Shown here piece by piece: positions 32,722 through 40,171 of a DNA stretch of 44,023 bases; position 1 is the first letter of the stretch, and the number at the start of each line of letters is the position of its first letter. A program made the translations under genes and the position numbers. The notes beneath the pieces were generated by a model. The model made no database searches. It worked only from the letters and a program-made list of their open reading frames with translations, and was not told where the DNA came from. Origin of the DNA: Desulfobulbaceae bacterium (GTDB lineage Bacteria > Desulfobacterota > Desulfobulbia > Desulfobulbales > Desulfocapsaceae); assembly GCA_011390165.1 (NCBI GenBank), contig JAABSV010000035.1, positions 1 through 44,023 of the forward strand, written 5' to 3'.

Positions 32722-33720
32722 TTATTTCGACATCAGCGACAGTGCCTCATCGATCATCTCTTTGCCACCGACTTGCTCATAAAATTGAGGCCAGATGGAG
32801 CGGGCCTTTTCCATCCAGACCGGTTCGTCGGTGAGTTCTACAACCTCCATCCCTTTGTCGACACACTGCTGCTTGGCCACATTGTCCTGTTCAGCAGCCC
32901 ATTGCCACTCGTACTGTGCAGCTTCCTGGGCAGCTTTTACAACGAGCGCCTTGCTATCGGCATCAAGACTCTTGAACCAGCTGTCACTAACAAGCATTGG
33001 CCCAACCCAGAGCAGATAGTGGAGTTCGGTGATATATTTTTGCACTTCCCAGAATTTTTGGTCACGATTGACGGTATGGGGGTTTTCCTGGCCATCGATC
33101 ACCCCTTGCTGCAAGGCGTTGAAGGTCTCGGTCCAGGCAAGCGGGTGGGGCTCAACGCCCCAGGATCGAAAAGACTCAAGCTGGATGGCAACCGGCGGCG
33201 TACGGATTTTTAAACCCTGCATGTCACCAATGGTGGCAATGGGTTTTTTCGAATTGGTCAGATGCCGGTACCCACCGATCAACCAGGAAAGAGGCCGGGC
33301 GCCGCTCTGCTGAGCAATGGTATCGGCAATTTTGGCCGAAAATGGCTCATTTTTGAAAAGTTGATAGGCCGCATCAAGCTGGGGAAACATGTAGGGCAGG
33401 TAGTAAATATTAGCCTGCGCAGCAAATGGGGTCAGGTTGCCGACTGCCAGAACAGCAAGATGAATTTCCTGGCTGCGTAACTGCCGTACGTTAGCCTGCT
33501 CGTCACCCATGGAGCCACCGTAAAAGGTTTGCACGGTGATTTTTCCTGCCGATTCCTGCTCGACAATTTCCTTGAATTTATTGATGGCTGTGGTGTGCAG
33601 GCTGCCGTCGGGGTTGGCAGTTGCCGCTCTGATAGTCATTTTCTTGTACTCAGCCGCAGATGCATGGAAAGCGGCAAAAGCAAAGATGAGAACAATGGTC
33701 GTGCAGAGAATTTTTTTCAT
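32722..33720 (-). CDS. dctP: TRAP transporter periplasmic substrate-binding protein DctP
   Basis: This is a 332-residue exported solute-binding protein. The signal peptide MKKILCTTIVLIFAFAAFHA is followed by SAAEYKK. The DctP family features are EIVEQESAGKITVQTFYGGS, GLKIRTPPVAIQLESFRSWG (with the carboxylate-binding arginine region) and FNALQQGVIDGQENPHT. Most TRAP proteins bind a carboxylate or sulfonate through that arginine. The start ATG 33720 has AGGAGAG upstream. A short terminator-like hairpin at 33781-33800 lies between it and the cupin gene. Confidence 0.95.
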   Translation of the reverse strand: MKKILCTTIVLIFAFAAFHASAAEYKKMTIRAATANPDGSLHTTAINKFKEIVEQESAGKITVQTFYGGSMGDEQANVRQLRSQEIHLAVLAVGNLTPFAAQANIYYLPYMFPQLDAAYQLFKNEPFSAKIADTIAQQSGARPLSWLIGGYRHLTNSKKPIATIGDMQGLKIRTPPVAIQLESFRSWGVEPHPLAWTETFNALQQGVIDGQENPHTVNRDQKFWEVQKYITELHYLLWVGPMLVSDSWFKSLDADSKALVVKAAQEAAQYEWQWAAEQDNVAKQQCVDKGMEVVELTDEPVWMEKARSIWPQFYEQVGGKEMIDEALSLMSK

Positions 33721-33780
33721 ACGGTCTCTCCTGGTAATAAACTATTAACAGACTTTCCTGTACGGTATATCCGCACAGTC

Positions 33781-33800
33781 GAAAAAGCCGGTTTCCGGCT
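33781..33800 (-). terminator. Rho-independent terminator after the cupin gene
   Basis: On the minus strand AGCCGG (33800-33795), loop AAA, CCGGCT (33791-33786) is followed by TTTTC. It sits 61 bases ahead of the dctP start, so it can end or attenuate transcripts from the reductase-cupin unit before dctPQM. Confidence 0.65.
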
Positions 33801-33931
33801 AACCGCGATCCAATTTTCTTTTCATGTGGTATTCTGCGCAATATGGTAGCATTACTGCTTAGAATTTGCAACCTGCGGCCAATTCCGCATTTGGGTGAAA
33901 TCAATACAGGGTGAGAACATCCCGTAGAACT

Positions 33932-34237
33932 CTAAATCGCAGCGCCGGTATTAAAGGTTTGATGTTCGATTTTTGGACGAACGTAGACGATAGTTCCTGG
34001 TGTCATTTCAACCTCTTCGTCTCCCATCGCAACTCTTCCCTTCCCCTTGATGGTTATGTATACTTCAACTTCGTCGTTATGAACGTGTTTCGGGCCAAAT
34101 TGCCCTGCTGCCAAACGAAAGTATCCCAAAGAAAGAGGCGTATGGTCGATATCGTGATGATCGAAAAGAACTCTTGTATACCTTTTAAAAGGTGCAGGTG
34201 CTTCTCTTTCAACAGTTTGAGTTTCTCTTCGTACCAC
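33932..34237 (-). CDS. Small cupin-domain protein
   Basis: This is a 101-residue single cupin. The two cupin motifs are visible: FGPKHVHNDEVEVYITIKGKG (about residues 48-68, with the His-x-His and Glu metal ligands) and PGTIVYVRPKIEHQTFN (about 80-96, with the second-motif His). The start is GTG 34237 with a weak ribosome site. Small cupins in catabolic clusters serve as isomerases, sensors or accessory enzymes; nothing here decides which. It follows the reductase gene by 61 bases and precedes the terminator before dctP. Confidence 0.82.
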   Translation of the reverse strand: MVRRETQTVEREAPAPFKRYTRVLFDHHDIDHTPLSLGYFRLAAGQFGPKHVHNDEVEVYITIKGKGRVAMGDEEVEMTPGTIVYVRPKIEHQTFNTGAAI

Positions 34238-34298
34238 GTTCCATCAAATTACATTTTCTCGTGAAATTGCTGTTCAGCTGATAGGACGGTAAAATAAC

Positions 34299-35159
34299 TT
34301 ATTTTGCAATCACCTTGTAAACGGCATTGCAATCTTCTTTACCGAAACCGGCCTCACTTGCCTCACGGTATCGTTCCAATGTCGCTTCCATGGCCTTGAG
34401 GTTGAGGTTCCAGGCACGAGCCATTTCCAGACCCAGACGTACATCCTTGAGCGCTAAATCAAGACCAAAGCGGGGTTTGAAGTCTCCGGCCGCGATCCAT
34501 GAGCCACGAACATCCATCTGGAAACTGCGGGCACCGGTATCGGCCAACAGCCCCAAAAGGACGTTTTGGTCCAAACCTGCCGCATCGCCAACCCGTATAC
34601 CTTCCGCCAGAACAGCCAAATTGGTCATGCCGATCATATTGGAAATCAGTTTGACCGCGCAGGCAGCATCAATCGTGCCGACGAAATTGGGTATGCCGAT
34701 GGTTTTGAACAGATCCTCGTGCTGTTGATACAGAGACTCGTCGCCACCAATGAACATTGGCTCCTCTGCCTTTTCAGCATGCGCAGGTGTTTTTCCGAGA
34801 GTACACTGGATATAGCCGATACCGTATTTCGCCGCCTCATCCCGCATTTTATTGGCTGAACCAGGATCAATGGTCGACAATTCAATATGGGTTGTTCCCT
34901 TGCCGAGAAGACGATAGAGGCCCTGTTCTCCCAACACCACAGCATGTACATGTTGTGGCAGCGGCAGGCTGGTGAAAATAATCTCGCACCCCGCCAAATC
35001 TTTAAGCGATGGGGCCGCCACTCCAGTTGAGCCGGCTGCCAGCGTTCGTTCTACAGCCTCCTTGCTTAAGTCGTAGACCAGAACTTTTTTTCCTGCCCGA
35101 ATAAGGTTCCGAGCGACTGGTCCTCCCATCAAGCCTACACCGATAAAACCGAATTGCAT
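34299..35159 (-). CDS. Beta-hydroxyacid dehydrogenase family oxidoreductase (YihU/GarR-like)
   Basis: The 286-residue NAD(P)-dependent enzyme belongs to the 3-hydroxyisobutyrate dehydrogenase family, which includes tartronate semialdehyde reductase (GarR) and sulfolactaldehyde reductase (YihU). The Rossmann motif is GFIGVGLMGGPVARNL, the catalytic Lys170 is in AVKLISNM, and Lys238 is in LALKDV. The substrate loop reads LGKTPAHA (121-128) instead of the usual VSGG; in YihU, as I recall it, this loop reads GRTSANA, with Arg123 contacting the sulfonate. That makes a sulfonated or other acidic aldehyde or alcohol a reasonable substrate. AAGGAG precedes ATG 35159. It is the first gene after the sigma54 promoter. 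Confidence 0.88.
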   Translation of the reverse strand: MQFGFIGVGLMGGPVARNLIRAGKKVLVYDLSKEAVERTLAAGSTGVAAPSLKDLAGCEIIFTSLPLPQHVHAVVLGEQGLYRLLGKGTTHIELSTIDPGSANKMRDEAAKYGIGYIQCTLGKTPAHAEKAEEPMFIGGDESLYQQHEDLFKTIGIPNFVGTIDAACAVKLISNMIGMTNLAVLAEGIRVGDAAGLDQNVLLGLLADTGARSFQMDVRGSWIAAGDFKPRFGLDLALKDVRLGLEMARAWNLNLKAMEATLERYREASEAGFGKEDCNAVYKVIAK

Positions 35160-35218
35160 TGTTTTCTCCTTTTAAGAATTTTGGGTGGGTGTTGTTCTGT
35201 TGACAGTTTTTCTTGGCA

Positions 35219-35236
35219 CTGCATTGTTCGATGCAG
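35219..35236. other. 6-bp stem-loop in the reductase leader
   Basis: CTGCAT (35219-35224) and ATGCAG (35231-35236) form a perfect stem with a 6-base loop, about 60 bases upstream of the reductase start within the transcript expected from the sigma54 promoter. Function unknown. Confidence 0.35.
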
Positions 35237-35277
35237 TTTGCATTGATGTGTTCATCTTTTGTCATGTAATACCGTTT

Positions 35278-35293
35278 TGCATATTTTGTGCCA
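35278..35293 (-). promoter_or_regulatory. Sigma54 promoter of the catabolic cluster
   Basis: On the minus strand the sequence TGGCAC-AAAAT-ATGCA has GG and GC exactly 10 bases apart and matches the -24/-12 consensus TGGCAC-N5-TTGCA at all but one position. It faces the reductase gene, with a start expected near 35266 and a leader of about 107 bases. A sigma54 activator is encoded divergently next door. Confidence 0.85.
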
Positions 35294-35355
35294 CTCGCCA
35301 ACGAACCTTAACATCCTGAAATTAAATTATTAAATGTTTAGCCTGCCTGCCCAGC

Positions 35356-35401
35356 GGCCCAATGTTTTGCCGGACATTCGGCGCGGTGCCGAATATTGGG
35401 C
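35356..35401. promoter_or_regulatory. Upstream activator sites for the sigma54 regulator
   Basis: Three roughly palindromic sites follow one another: GGCCCAATGTTTTGCC (35356-35371), GCCGGACATTCGGC (35369-35382) and GCCGAATATTGGGC (35388-35401). The last two are 19 bases apart, about two helical turns. They lie about 70-110 bases upstream of the sigma54 promoter, the usual place for enhancer sites, and also just ahead of the regulator gene. Confidence 0.6.
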
Positions 35402-35441
35402 TTGTCTCGCTTGGCAATGAGGAGTAAGATGGCACCCTGAT

Positions 35442-37007
35442 TTGCCAACTCTCACCATCGTGAAAAATATGCGCTGGGACCTGGAAACACGCTATAAGAT
35501 TCTTCTTGAGATCAATAACGCCATTGCCACGCGCAAGAGCAAGGACGGGTTGTTTCAAGCATTATCGAAAGAACTCTTCCTCTACTTTGCCTATGACCGG
35601 ATGTGCATCATCCTCTATGATTCGCAAAGCAAATCCATTAACTATTTTGCCGCTGCCGATGGAATCCAGCCTGGTGGGGTGATTGCGCGCGAGTCGAGGC
35701 CGCTTGCCGATGGCGCAATTGCCAAAATTGCCATCAATTCAGGGCAACCGGCAATTTTTGATGACCTCACCCGCTATGCCGACCTCAGTTCTGTCGGCGA
35801 ACTGGTGAAGGCCGGCCTCACCTCGACTATGGTCTTTCCTTTGATTATCCGGGGGCAGACCCTGGGTACCATCCACCTCAGCTATCGCAAATCGCCGCCG
35901 CATATTTCCGAACTCACCGAGTTTCTCAAAGCCGTTTCGCAACAGATCGCCATTGCCGTCGACAACATGTTGGCCTATACCGCGCTCAAGCAATCAAACC
36001 TGCACTTACAGGAGGAAAAGGACTACCTGCTCCACAAGGACCACGACTATCAGGAAACAGGTTTTTTCTACGATTCTCCGCATATGCGGCAAGTACTGCA
36101 AATAATCAGCCAAGTAGCCGATACAGATGAAACAATTTTGATTGTTGGCGAAACTGGAACAGGAAAGGATTTTCTAGCTCGCCTCATTCATGACAAAAGC
36201 AAGCGATCGAATAATCTCTTTGTGAAAACCAATTGTCCCGGGCTCACCTCCTCCCTTTTCGAAAGTGAACTGTTTGGCCACGCCAAGGGTGCCTTTACCG
36301 GCGCTGATCGCCACCGCAGAGGGCGTTTTGAGCTCGCTAACGAGGGGACGATATTCCTCGATGAGGTCGGTGAATTGCCAATGACATTGCAGGCAAAACT
36401 GCTGCAGGTTCTCCAGGAACGACGTTTTGAACGGGTTGGTGAAAGCAGGTCGATTGATGTCGACGTACGCATCATATCTGCCACCAACCAGGATCTTTTG
36501 AAGAATGTGCAGGAAGGGAGTTTCCGCCAGGATCTCTTTTATCGGCTCGAAACCGTAACAATCCATGTTCCGCCACTGCGTGAACGGCGGGAGGATATCC
36601 CACTCCTCATCCATAATATCAATCTGAGTGAAGCTGAACGAATGCATAAGGTGGCACCTCTCTACGCAGAAGACGCCATAGACCTTCTCAAAAGCTATAA
36701 CTGGCCGGGAAATGTCAGAGAGCTGAAAAATCTTGTCAAACGCCTGATCATTCTTAGACCAGGGGAGACCATCAAGCGCAAAGAGATCGAACAGACCTTC
36801 CCGCTAACCATGTCTACAGCTGGTCCGACAGGCAAACTGGCAACCCTGGAACAGGCCGAGCGCGAACATATTTTGCAGGTCCTGGCGGCAACAAATGGGG
36901 TAATAGGTGGGAAAGGGGGCGCTGCCCACTATCTTAACGTCCCTCGCTCAACTCTTCAGTATCGAATTAAAAAACTCGGCATACAGGCGTCTGAATACAG
37001 CCCGTGA
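35442..37007 (+). CDS. Sigma54-dependent transcriptional activator with N-terminal GAF domain
   Basis: This enhancer-binding protein has up to 521 residues. The GAF sensory domain spans about residues 20-180. The AAA+ domain has Walker A GETGTGKDF, the sigma54-contact loop GAFTGADR (GAFTGA motif intact), Walker B GTIFLDEVGEL, and PGNVRELKN. The Fis-type helix-turn-helix is at the C-terminus (GGAAHYLNVPRSTLQYRIKKL). The ligand is probably a pathway metabolite sensed by GAF. The start is uncertain: TTG 35442, GTG 35460 and ATG 35469 are all in frame. The strong GAGGAG at 35419-35424 instead serves ATG 35429, which runs into TGA after three codons. It most likely drives the sigma54 promoter of the divergent cluster. 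Confidence 0.93.
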   Translation: MPTLTIVKNMRWDLETRYKILLEINNAIATRKSKDGLFQALSKELFLYFAYDRMCIILYDSQSKSINYFAAADGIQPGGVIARESRPLADGAIAKIAINSGQPAIFDDLTRYADLSSVGELVKAGLTSTMVFPLIIRGQTLGTIHLSYRKSPPHISELTEFLKAVSQQIAIAVDNMLAYTALKQSNLHLQEEKDYLLHKDHDYQETGFFYDSPHMRQVLQIISQVADTDETILIVGETGTGKDFLARLIHDKSKRSNNLFVKTNCPGLTSSLFESELFGHAKGAFTGADRHRRGRFELANEGTIFLDEVGELPMTLQAKLLQVLQERRFERVGESRSIDVDVRIISATNQDLLKNVQEGSFRQDLFYRLETVTIHVPPLRERREDIPLLIHNINLSEAERMHKVAPLYAEDAIDLLKSYNWPGNVRELKNLVKRLIILRPGETIKRKEIEQTFPLTMSTAGPTGKLATLEQAEREHILQVLAATNGVIGGKGGAAHYLNVPRSTLQYRIKKLGIQASEYSP

Positions 37008-37035
37008 CAGTGGCCAGCGTCGCGTACTCGCCCCG

Positions 37036-37058
37036 GCACATTGTACCCTGGAATGTGC
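37036..37058. terminator. Possible stem-loop after the sigma54 regulator
   Basis: GCACATT (37036-37042) pairs with AATGTGC (37052-37058) across a 9-base loop, 29 bases beyond the regulator stop. No T-run follows, so a terminator role is uncertain. Confidence 0.3.
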
Positions 37059-37295
37059 TATGCAGGAAAAACCGGGATCTGCACCACCCGCATCGTTGCC
37101 ATTGAGAAGCCTGTCTCTTCATAAACCTGCATGTCTTCATATCGTAGAGCTCTCCGAGCTGACTGGGATTTAGGTGTGTGCAAAATTGCGCCATACGATG
37201 GTGTATGTGGCGAAATGCTGGTTATAGTGCCCCACATCGTCTAGGTGACGGCACTCTGATTTTTTCAGACATGACGTATCGGAGGCAGCAGGACC

Positions 37296-37520
37296 ATGCA
37301 AATCGACGTGACCCTTTACCCGCCGCTGACCGTCGGGCGGTTTACCCGCCAGGCCGTGGCCATCACCGATCCGGCAACTGTGGCCGGTTTGCTGGCCAAG
37401 GTGGGTATACCTCAAGAGCAGGTGGCTTCAGTCTATCTCAACGGACAAAGCTGCACCTTTGCCCAGCCTTTGGCCGACGGTGACCGGCTCACCGTCCTTC
37501 CCTACATTGGGGGTGGTTGA
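37296..37520 (+). CDS. MoaD/ThiS-family ubiquitin-like sulfur carrier
   Basis: This 74-residue beta-grasp protein ends in GGG (VLPYIGGG), the C-terminal Gly-Gly that is adenylated and thiocarboxylated in MoaD and ThiS. The central part has SVYLNGQS and LADGDRLTVLP as in the family. It starts at ATG 37296 behind GGAGGCAGCAGGACC. MoaD-like proteins supply sulfur to the molybdo- and tungstopterin dithiolene, so it could serve the AOR of the same cluster, but no moaE-like or E1-like gene is nearby. It precedes the aldehyde dehydrogenase by 51 bases. Confidence 0.85.
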   Translation: MQIDVTLYPPLTVGRFTRQAVAITDPATVAGLLAKVGIPQEQVASVYLNGQSCTFAQPLADGDRLTVLPYIGGG

Positions 37521-37571
37521 CAATCTTTACCGCCCCGTACCACCACGGTGCAACGGGGCCTGGAGCGATCC

Positions 37572-39044
37572 ATGAAACACTACGACCTTTTTCTGAACGG
37601 CAGCTGGCGGAGCAGTGATGGGCAACTGGAGGTGGTAGACCCGTCGACCGGCGAAGCATTTGCCTCTGTGGCAACTGTTGATCGAAGTGCTGTTCGTCAG
37701 GCCCTTACTGATGCCCGGGCTGCCATGGCCGGCTGGAGTGCGCTGACCGCCAAGCAGCGGGGGGACTATCTCCGGGCGGTGGCCAATGAACTGGCCAGCC
37801 GCGGAGACCAACTGGCCGAACTGATTACCAGGGAGAATGGCAAGCCGCTTGCCCAGGCAAAGGGCGAGGTTGCCATGGCCATCGACCACCTTCTCTGGTT
37901 TGCCGAGGAAGGCCGGCGGGCTTATGGCCGGGTGGTACCGCCCCAGGTCACTGACAAAAGACATATCATCATCCGCCAGCCTATCGGTGTGGTCGGGGCG
38001 ATCGCCCCGTGGAACTTTCCCCTGGTCCTGGCTCTGCGCAAAGTTGCCCCGGCCCTGGCCGCCGGCTGTCCGGTGCTTCTGAAGCCGGCCAGCGCCACAC
38101 CCCTTTCGGCGATCATTCTGGCTGAATGTGTAGCAGCGGCCGGCCTGCCCCAGGGGGTATTTCAGGTTGTGGTTGGCAAGGCATCTGAGATAGCCGATGA
38201 AATGTTGGAAAACCCGATCTGTCGCAAGGTGAGCTTTACCGGCTCCACCGATGTCGGCCGTTCACTTATCGCCGGCGCGGCCAAAACCTGTACCGAACTC
38301 TCTTTGGAACTGGGGGGCAACGCCCCTCTGATCGTCTTTGAGGATGCCGATTTTTCCCAGGCAATCGAAGGGGTCATGGTCACCAAATTCCGCAATAACG
38401 GCCAATCGTGCATTGCCTCCAATCGAATCTACGTGCACCGCCCCGTATTCGATCGATTCAGCGAAGCGCTGGTGGCCAGGGTTCAGGCGTTGAAGGTAGG
38501 CGGCGGGCTGGAAGAGGGTGTCGATATTGGTCCATTGATCGATGAACAGGCGATGCGCTCGGCCCTCTTTTTCATTGATGATGCGGTTGCCAGCGGAGCC
38601 ACAATACTCACCGGCGGCAAAAGGTTCGGCACGTCGGGAAATTTTATCGAACCGACGATTCTGAACAACGTGCCGGAAACAGCCCGCTGCTACCGAGAAG
38701 AGATCTTTGCCCCGGTCGTTGTCCTCTATCCATTTGACCATGAAGCCGAGGTGCTGGCCAGGGCCAATGACAGCGAGTATGGTCTGGCCGCTTACGTTTT
38801 CACCACCGATCTGAACCGTTCCCTGCGGGTAGCTGAGGCCCTTGAGGCGGGGACAGTCGGCATCAACGACCCGGTTCCCTCCACCAGCAATTGTCCTTTC
38901 GGCGGCTACAAGCAGAGCGGCTGGGGACGAGAACTGGGCAGCGAGGGTATTGATGCCTTCCTTAAGACCAAACATATCTCCATTGCCCTTCTTCCCGAAG
39001 GCAGGGAGAAGGTGGCTATTCCGAAAACGAACAGCGTGGCCTGA
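37572..39044 (+). CDS. NAD(P)-dependent aldehyde dehydrogenase (succinate-semialdehyde dehydrogenase-like)
   Basis: This 490-residue class 3-fold aldehyde dehydrogenase has Asn148 in APWNFP, the general base Glu247 in LELGGNAP, and the catalytic Cys280 in NNGQSCIASNRIYV. GSTDVGR is the NAD-loop. Sequences such as RQPIGVVGAIAPWNFP and the C-terminal PFGGYKQSGWGRELG place it near succinate-semialdehyde and lactaldehyde dehydrogenases. Known sulfolactaldehyde dehydrogenases are of this general type, so it is a candidate to oxidise sulfolactaldehyde to sulfolactate here. The start ATG 37572 follows GGAG. It is not on the same strand as the main cluster but may respond to the same regulator. The substrate is inferred only. 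Confidence 0.92.
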   Translation: MKHYDLFLNGSWRSSDGQLEVVDPSTGEAFASVATVDRSAVRQALTDARAAMAGWSALTAKQRGDYLRAVANELASRGDQLAELITRENGKPLAQAKGEVAMAIDHLLWFAEEGRRAYGRVVPPQVTDKRHIIIRQPIGVVGAIAPWNFPLVLALRKVAPALAAGCPVLLKPASATPLSAIILAECVAAAGLPQGVFQVVVGKASEIADEMLENPICRKVSFTGSTDVGRSLIAGAAKTCTELSLELGGNAPLIVFEDADFSQAIEGVMVTKFRNNGQSCIASNRIYVHRPVFDRFSEALVARVQALKVGGGLEEGVDIGPLIDEQAMRSALFFIDDAVASGATILTGGKRFGTSGNFIEPTILNNVPETARCYREEIFAPVVVLYPFDHEAEVLARANDSEYGLAAYVFTTDLNRSLRVAEALEAGTVGINDPVPSTSNCPFGGYKQSGWGRELGSEGIDAFLKTKHISIALLPEGREKVAIPKTNSVA

Positions 39045-39193
39045 AAGAGCAATCCTGCCAGCCGGCCACCGTTTTGGGTATTTTCATGCATTGCGGTGAC
39101 GGGGCCGGTGCGCCTGTGTCGGCTTGGGTGGGGAAGGCTGACAACCACAACTATGCTGGCCCACGATCAGTCGGCAATGTTCTGCCGGCGGCG

Positions 39194-40171
39194 CTAAAAA
39201 AGCGAAAAAAGGAAATAGAGACAGGGGAGAACCAGCAGCAGGCCACCGGTGGTGAGGAGCCAGCAGGCGTTGGCCAGATCGAGATCCAGATCGTACAGGG
39301 AAGCGGCGACCAGGGCGTTGAAGGCGACCGGCATTGAGGCGGCAAGCAGGACAATTTTCAGCGGCAGGCCGTTTTCGATTTCGCCCAGGCCAAGCAGCCA
39401 GGCCGCCGCCCCGGCGCAGATCGGGAGCACGATGAACTTGAGTAGAGAGAGCACCAGCCCCTCTTTCAGGTACTTACCGATACTGGAAAAACGCAATCCA
39501 AGACCAATTGAAACCAGCAGCAGGAATATCCCCACCGGCACAAAGTAGTTGTTTAGGGTCTGGTAAAATTGGGGACGGGGAATACCGATCAGGTTGAGGG
39601 TAAGCCCGGTGCTGAAGGAGACGATGGCGACCAGAAAAAAAGGATCCCGGAACAGTTCGAGAATCCTGCTGCTGATCTCGAAACCCTCATTTTCCGAACG
39701 CAGGGCCCGGGCGACCGGGAAACCGACCCCGTAGTAGAGCAGCTCCTCGAACATTCGGTAGAGGACCAGCAGGGCAAATCCCTGTTCACCAAAAAAGATA
39801 AAACTGGTCAGGCTGCCAAGCGAGCCGATGTTGGTGAAACAGCCGCAGCAGAAAAGTACGCTTCTCTGGGGCCCGCGGTGGCCGAGAAGGCGAGCGGCAA
39901 GCAGTCCGAAGAGGCCGCCCAGCAGGATGACTCCTGCCCCGAGAAAAGGCAGGGTGGCAACCCGCAGATCGTTAAAGGGAATGATCCACAGTGCCCCGAC
40001 AAAGGAGATCGGCATAATGCCGAGCATGCTGAGGCGCTGCAATGATTTTCTCAGTTTTGGCAGAAGAAGGTGGTGCCGGAGCGGGTAGTGCCGAGCCAGC
40101 CACCTCTGTACCAGGTAGCCATTGACCAGACCGATGATGATCAGCGCCAGGGTCAGTGTAATTTTCTCCAT
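39194..40171 (-). CDS. AEC family permease
   Basis: This is a second AEC-family membrane protein (325 residues, about 10 helices). It has IIIGLVNGYLVQRWLARH at the N-terminus, FCCGCFTNIGSLGSLTSFIFFG centrally and AASMPVAFNALVAASLYDLD toward the end. The central Asn/Gly-rich segment is the typical AEC crossover. I took ATG 40171, 24 bases inside the open frame, because of its GGGGAC spacing. It converges on the aldehyde dehydrogenase with a 149-base gap. The substrate is unknown; an organic acid is likely. Confidence 0.88.
   Translation of the reverse strand: MEKITLTLALIIIGLVNGYLVQRWLARHYPLRHHLLLPKLRKSLQRLSMLGIMPISFVGALWIIPFNDLRVATLPFLGAGVILLGGLFGLLAARLLGHRGPQRSVLFCCGCFTNIGSLGSLTSFIFFGEQGFALLVLYRMFEELLYYGVGFPVARALRSENEGFEISSRILELFRDPFFLVAIVSFSTGLTLNLIGIPRPQFYQTLNNYFVPVGIFLLLVSIGLGLRFSSIGKYLKEGLVLSLLKFIVLPICAGAAAWLLGLGEIENGLPLKIVLLAASMPVAFNALVAASLYDLDLDLANACWLLTTGGLLLVLPCLYFLFSLF

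Noticed and set aside
33867..33881. Second sigma54-like sequence (TGGCCGCAGGTTGCA, minus strand) upstream of dctP
   Set aside because: GG and GC are only 9 bases apart instead of 10, and it lies upstream of a terminator, so it is unlikely to be functional.
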